Shown piece by piece: positions 8,928 to 11,254 of a DNA stretch of 11,254 nucleotides. The notes below the pieces were generated by a model that did not search any database, was not told the origin of the DNA, and saw nothing but the letters and a program-made list of their open reading frames with translations. How positions within the stretch are numbered: position 1 is the first letter of the stretch; each line of letters begins with the position of its first letter. The position numbers were made by a program, and so were the translations under genes. The stretch lies in contig WKLE02002013.1 of NCBI GenBank assembly GCA_014885115.2, positions 1 to 11,254 on the forward strand, written 5' to 3'. The stretch is from Asterionellopsis glacialis (Eukaryota > Bacillariophyta > Plagiogrammaphyceae > Rhaphoneidales > Asterionellopsidaceae).

Positions 8928-8959
8928 GTGGTCCTGTCTTCGGGTGGTCCTGTCTTCGG
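8928..8959. repeat. Perfect 16-bp tandem duplication
   Basis: The unit gtggtcctgtcttcgg occurs at 8928-8943 and again at 8944-8959, with one further matching base. It is intergenic and looks like a recent replication-slippage duplication. Confidence 0.9.
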
Positions 8960-9446
8960 GTTCAACAGTTGGAGATAGTCAGCGATAATTTGGCAGTGCC
9001 AAGGACAGCAAATTAGACGACAATAAAAAATCAACACATACTAATGGCCATTATGGCAAGAAGGCTTGAGGACACAACTGAATTTATTTTTAATATAATT
9101 ACTAGAAACAATCAGCAACCTACAATACTATTTTTGCAAAGGAAATCGTATGAATGTGACACAATTTATTTTTGATCTATCAAAGCAATCCTGAAGCATA
9201 AATGTCAACAATTAACGAAATGTATGAGGTATGGCACATAGAGGAGTAGGAGGGGACAGCAGCATTTACAATTTTTAGACAACAAACAGCACTAAAATAC
9301 AGTAAAGGGGGGGGGATTAGAGCCATTTCAAGTGGCACGAGTTGGGGCAAAAAAATCAGCATGATCTACATTTTCCAAATAATGTTGACGCGGAAACTTT
9401 CCTAGCTGGTTCAAGTTCCCCTTTAGACCTTACCGAGAGGAGCACT

Positions 9447-9830
9447 ATGCTCACGTCCTTTCCTGATTGGGTTGGAAAGTCGACTGCTCGATGCTGGGCG
9501 ATTTTAGTAGCTGCTATTATCGTTAAAATTGGGGCCACCAGTTATTTGAAGGCTGGAAGTGATTCTGGAGGTTTCGGTACCCCGAAAGGCACCAAATTGA
9601 TAGTCCTCTCCTTGGGTTTGTACTTGATTAGTCTGTTATCTTTTGGCATGTCACTAAGAAAGATTGATGTGAGCATAGCCTATGCCGTGTGGTCAGCGTT
9701 GGGAACAGCCGCAGTGTCAGTATTTGGAATTCTTCTTTGGGGAGAATCGGCTGATACGATAAAGATTTTGAGTTTATTACTAATTATGATCGGTGTAGTT
9801 GGATTAAATCTGACCGAAGGCGGCCATTAG
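9447..9830 (+). CDS. Small multidrug resistance (SMR/EmrE-like) family membrane protein, 127 aa
   Basis: Four predicted membrane helices lie at about residues 16-35, 49-69, 76-98 and 103-121, as in the EmrE/Gdx family, whose bacterial members are about 105-110 aa dual-topology dimers. The third helix carries the strongest signature, IAYAVWSALG (77-86), with the family's Tyr and Trp. The fourth ends GVVGLNL. In helix 1 AIIVKIGATSYLK aligns without gaps to the EmrE stretch AILAEVIGTTLMK. This puts Lys27 (AAA) where the family has its essential proton- and substrate-coupling Glu14. Drug/H+ or guanidinium/H+ antiport is therefore doubtful. The 1-2 loop (36-48) is longer than in EmrE. The first in-frame ATG is 9447; the frame is open back to 9321 and could be extended by a spliced upstream exon. 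No intron is needed. Bacterial origin by old transfer is plausible. Confidence 0.85.
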   Translation: MLTSFPDWVGKSTARCWAILVAAIIVKIGATSYLKAGSDSGGFGTPKGTKLIVLSLGLYLISLLSFGMSLRKIDVSIAYAVWSALGTAAVSVFGILLWGESADTIKILSLLLIMIGVVGLNLTEGGH

Positions 9831-10402
9831 GGGAAACACAAATGTTTTGTCGGAACTAGGAAAAAGTAATAATCTTTCCTGGAGGGCTGTACAGGAGCAA
9901 CAACTAATATCGAAAATAGAAATGTAGCAGGTTGCAATCGTGCAAGACATTGTCCTTTGTTTCACCATTCATATACGATGCCGCAAACTAGGATTTCACA
10001 TTTTTTGTCGAAGTTGTGGCGAGAAACAGAATGTTTCCTTTTTGCATCTCTCAGAAAAACTGACAATGCGATGAATAGCAGATTCTTTTGTGTGTGTGCT
10101 GCATAGGTACTACTTGGCTTGATAGAAGGCTGCACAAGGAAAAAAATATCAATCTCGACAAGAACTGCAAAAGTTGAGGAAAAAGGACGAGTAATTATCT
10201 GACGAGTACCGTAAATTAAACAATGCCTGCTCAACCCGTCCCCTTTTGTTGTATTTTTACCGACAACCTCAAATTCGTTTGACCATGTATGGCATGCCTC
10301 TGTGTTTTATGAATCTTTTCAAGCATAGTAAGGAAGATGAAGGTCTTAGTTTTTCCTTCATATTTGAATATTATTTAAATCTTAATTCTACTTTTGTCTG
10401 TA
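9831..10402. other. Intergenic stretch, no gene seen
   Basis: These 572 bases after the SMR stop are AT-rich. The one longer open frame on the minus strand (10234-9962) lacks an ATG start, domain motifs and a coding-like composition. No RNA gene, terminator or repeat stands out. Confidence 0.5.
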
Positions 10403-10674
10403 CTAATTGAGGTTTTCTTTAATATTTTCATACTCCAAACGCCTTCCCTCTTCTGAAATACTCAGTCCATCATCTTTGCTTCCCATCTTTGCGTCATTCT
10501 CGGTGCGTTCGAGCGATTCTTCTTCGTGGCTTTTTCTTCTACTCTCTTTGCGTGATTCCAAAGAAGTATACTGATTTTCAGAGATTCCCCTTCTTCCTCG
10601 GCTTCATTAAGATTCACAACCGGAATCTCTCTGGTGTCAGGTTGCTTAGAAGGCTTTAATTGTTCATAATGTAT
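10403..10674 (-). pseudogene. Possible 3' end of a minus-strand gene with a one-base frame break
   Basis: Two overlapping open frames look coding in succession. The upstream one (from 10674) reads YEQLKPSKQPDTREIPVVN then acidic NEAEEEG. The downstream one (10603 to TAG at 10405-10403) reads ISENQYTSLESRKES, a Glu/Lys/Ser-rich run, and ends RRLEYENIKENLN. They would join in one frame if the G4 run near 10586-10589 were one G longer, so this may be a pseudogene, a sequencing error or a missed intron. No start codon or earlier exon was found between 10675 and 11254. The product would be a hydrophilic charged tail of unknown function. Confidence 0.35.
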
Positions 10675-11173
10675 TTACAATTTTCAAAAAAAACTGTTGG
10701 TATCATCTCGAAAGTATGATTTCTCATTCAAATGTAATCATACTGTAAGTCATTGCTATTCGGTTTCTATTATCTCATTGTTGTCATGAATTGCAAATGT
10801 TGCTGTCCCCTACTCCTCTATAATGAAATACCTCATGCATTGGGTTGGTTGTTGAAATTTATATTTGATGATTGCTTTAATACCATAAAAAATAATTTGG
10901 CATCAGTGTCGCCATCATATGATATCTTTTACCAAAATATTATTGTTGGTTGCTGATTGTTTCTTGTAATCATATTAAAAATAAACACTGCTGTGTCCAC
11001 AAACCTTCTTGCAATGATCGTGATTATGTGTTGATTTTTTATTGTTGTTTATTTTGTTGTCCTTGTTGCCACTGAATTCTTGTGAACGTACATTCTATGA
11101 TTCTTAATTGTACATCAATTGTTGTTTCCGCAAGAACTAACAACCAACTAGTTTGAAAACGACCACCCTAACC
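10675..11173. other. AT-rich stretch, no gene seen
   Basis: About 500 bases have no convincing reading frame on either strand. The 67-codon frame at 10753-10956 has a skewed composition rich in Phe, Ile, Cys and Asn, typical of translated AT-rich non-coding DNA. It would be upstream sequence for the possible gene at 11174. Confidence 0.45.
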
Positions 11174-11254
11174 ATGTTGGAAATTACTCCGTTGCAGAGC
11201 AATTTAGCTCTGATATTGTCCCTCAAGGACGATCAACAGGTAAAAGCGAAATCA
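11174..11254 (+). CDS. Possible first exon of a plus-strand gene, cut by the window edge
   Basis: ATG at 11174 (context aaccATG) opens a frame that runs to the edge, 27 codons. It begins MLEITPLQSNLALILSLKDD. A possible splice donor, CAACAG followed by GTAAAA, lies at about 11234-11245. The segment is too short to name a family and could be chance. Confidence 0.3.
   Translation, partial: MLEITPLQSNLALILSLKDDQQVKAKS

Larger units (their letters stand above)
8499..9446. other. Divergent intergenic region between the LRR and SMR genes
   Basis: This 948-base stretch lies between divergently transcribed genes and should hold both promoters. It contains a cluster of short palindromes near 8556-8603, a dyad at 8742-8763, a 16-bp tandem duplication at 8928-8959 and a G9 run at 9307-9315. 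Short open frames here show no coding character. The frame of the SMR gene stays open upstream to 9321 but without an ATG. Confidence 0.6.

Noticed and set aside
8813..9362. Short minus-strand open frames between the LRR and SMR genes
   Set aside because: They are short, lack motifs, and partly span tandem-repeat and G-run sequence.
9962..10234. Minus-strand open frame of 90 codons
   Set aside because: No ATG start, no domain signature, and no splice partner; it looks like chance.
10753..10956. Plus-strand open frame of 67 codons
   Set aside because: The composition matches translated AT-rich non-coding DNA, and no homology was recognised.
1..11254. tRNA, rRNA, CRISPR array or bacterial operon features
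   Set aside because: No cloverleaf, rRNA-like stretch or regularly spaced repeat was seen, and spliced genes show this is eukaryotic nuclear DNA.

Overview
The window looks like nuclear DNA of a diatom or a close stramenopile relative. Three things point there. First, a secreted leucine-rich-repeat (LRR) protein carries six-cysteine blocks with the CDAILCPPGTY-type signature that I associate with diatom LRR proteins. Second, that gene has short GT-AG introns of 118 to 149 bases. Third, a decayed two-ORF retroelement resembles the endonuclease plus reverse-transcriptase elements common in diatom genomes. The species cannot be named from the sequence.

Bases 1-3600 (minus strand) hold a degenerate non-LTR (LINE-like) retroelement. 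ORF1 (about 3592-1853) ends in a coiled coil and overlaps by 20 bases the start of ORF2 (1872 to beyond base 1). ORF2 begins with an endonuclease/exonuclease/phosphatase (EEP) domain and leaves the window before the reverse transcriptase. Both ORFs are broken by stops and frameshifts. Bases 3620-4165 (plus strand) hold an unrecognised broken gene whose acidic C-terminus carries two SUMO-interaction-like motifs. Bases 4166-4553 show nothing.

Bases 8498-4554 (minus strand) are the main gene: five exons joining in frame into a 1132-residue secreted LRR protein. It has three homologous modules, and the junctions after modules 1 and 2 are both phase-2 introns, so exons 3 and 4 form a duplicable unit. 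EF-hand-like loops sit before the LRR arrays of modules 1 and 2. Module 3 stops just before its LRR array would begin.

Bases 8499-9446 separate this gene from a divergent plus-strand gene and contain a cluster of short palindromes. Bases 9447-9830 (plus) encode a four-helix small multidrug resistance (SMR) family protein in which the family's membrane glutamate is replaced by lysine. To the right lie a low-confidence minus-strand gene remnant (10674-10403) and a possible first exon of another plus-strand gene at the edge (from 11174). The LRR and SMR genes have no visible functional link beyond sharing an intergenic region.
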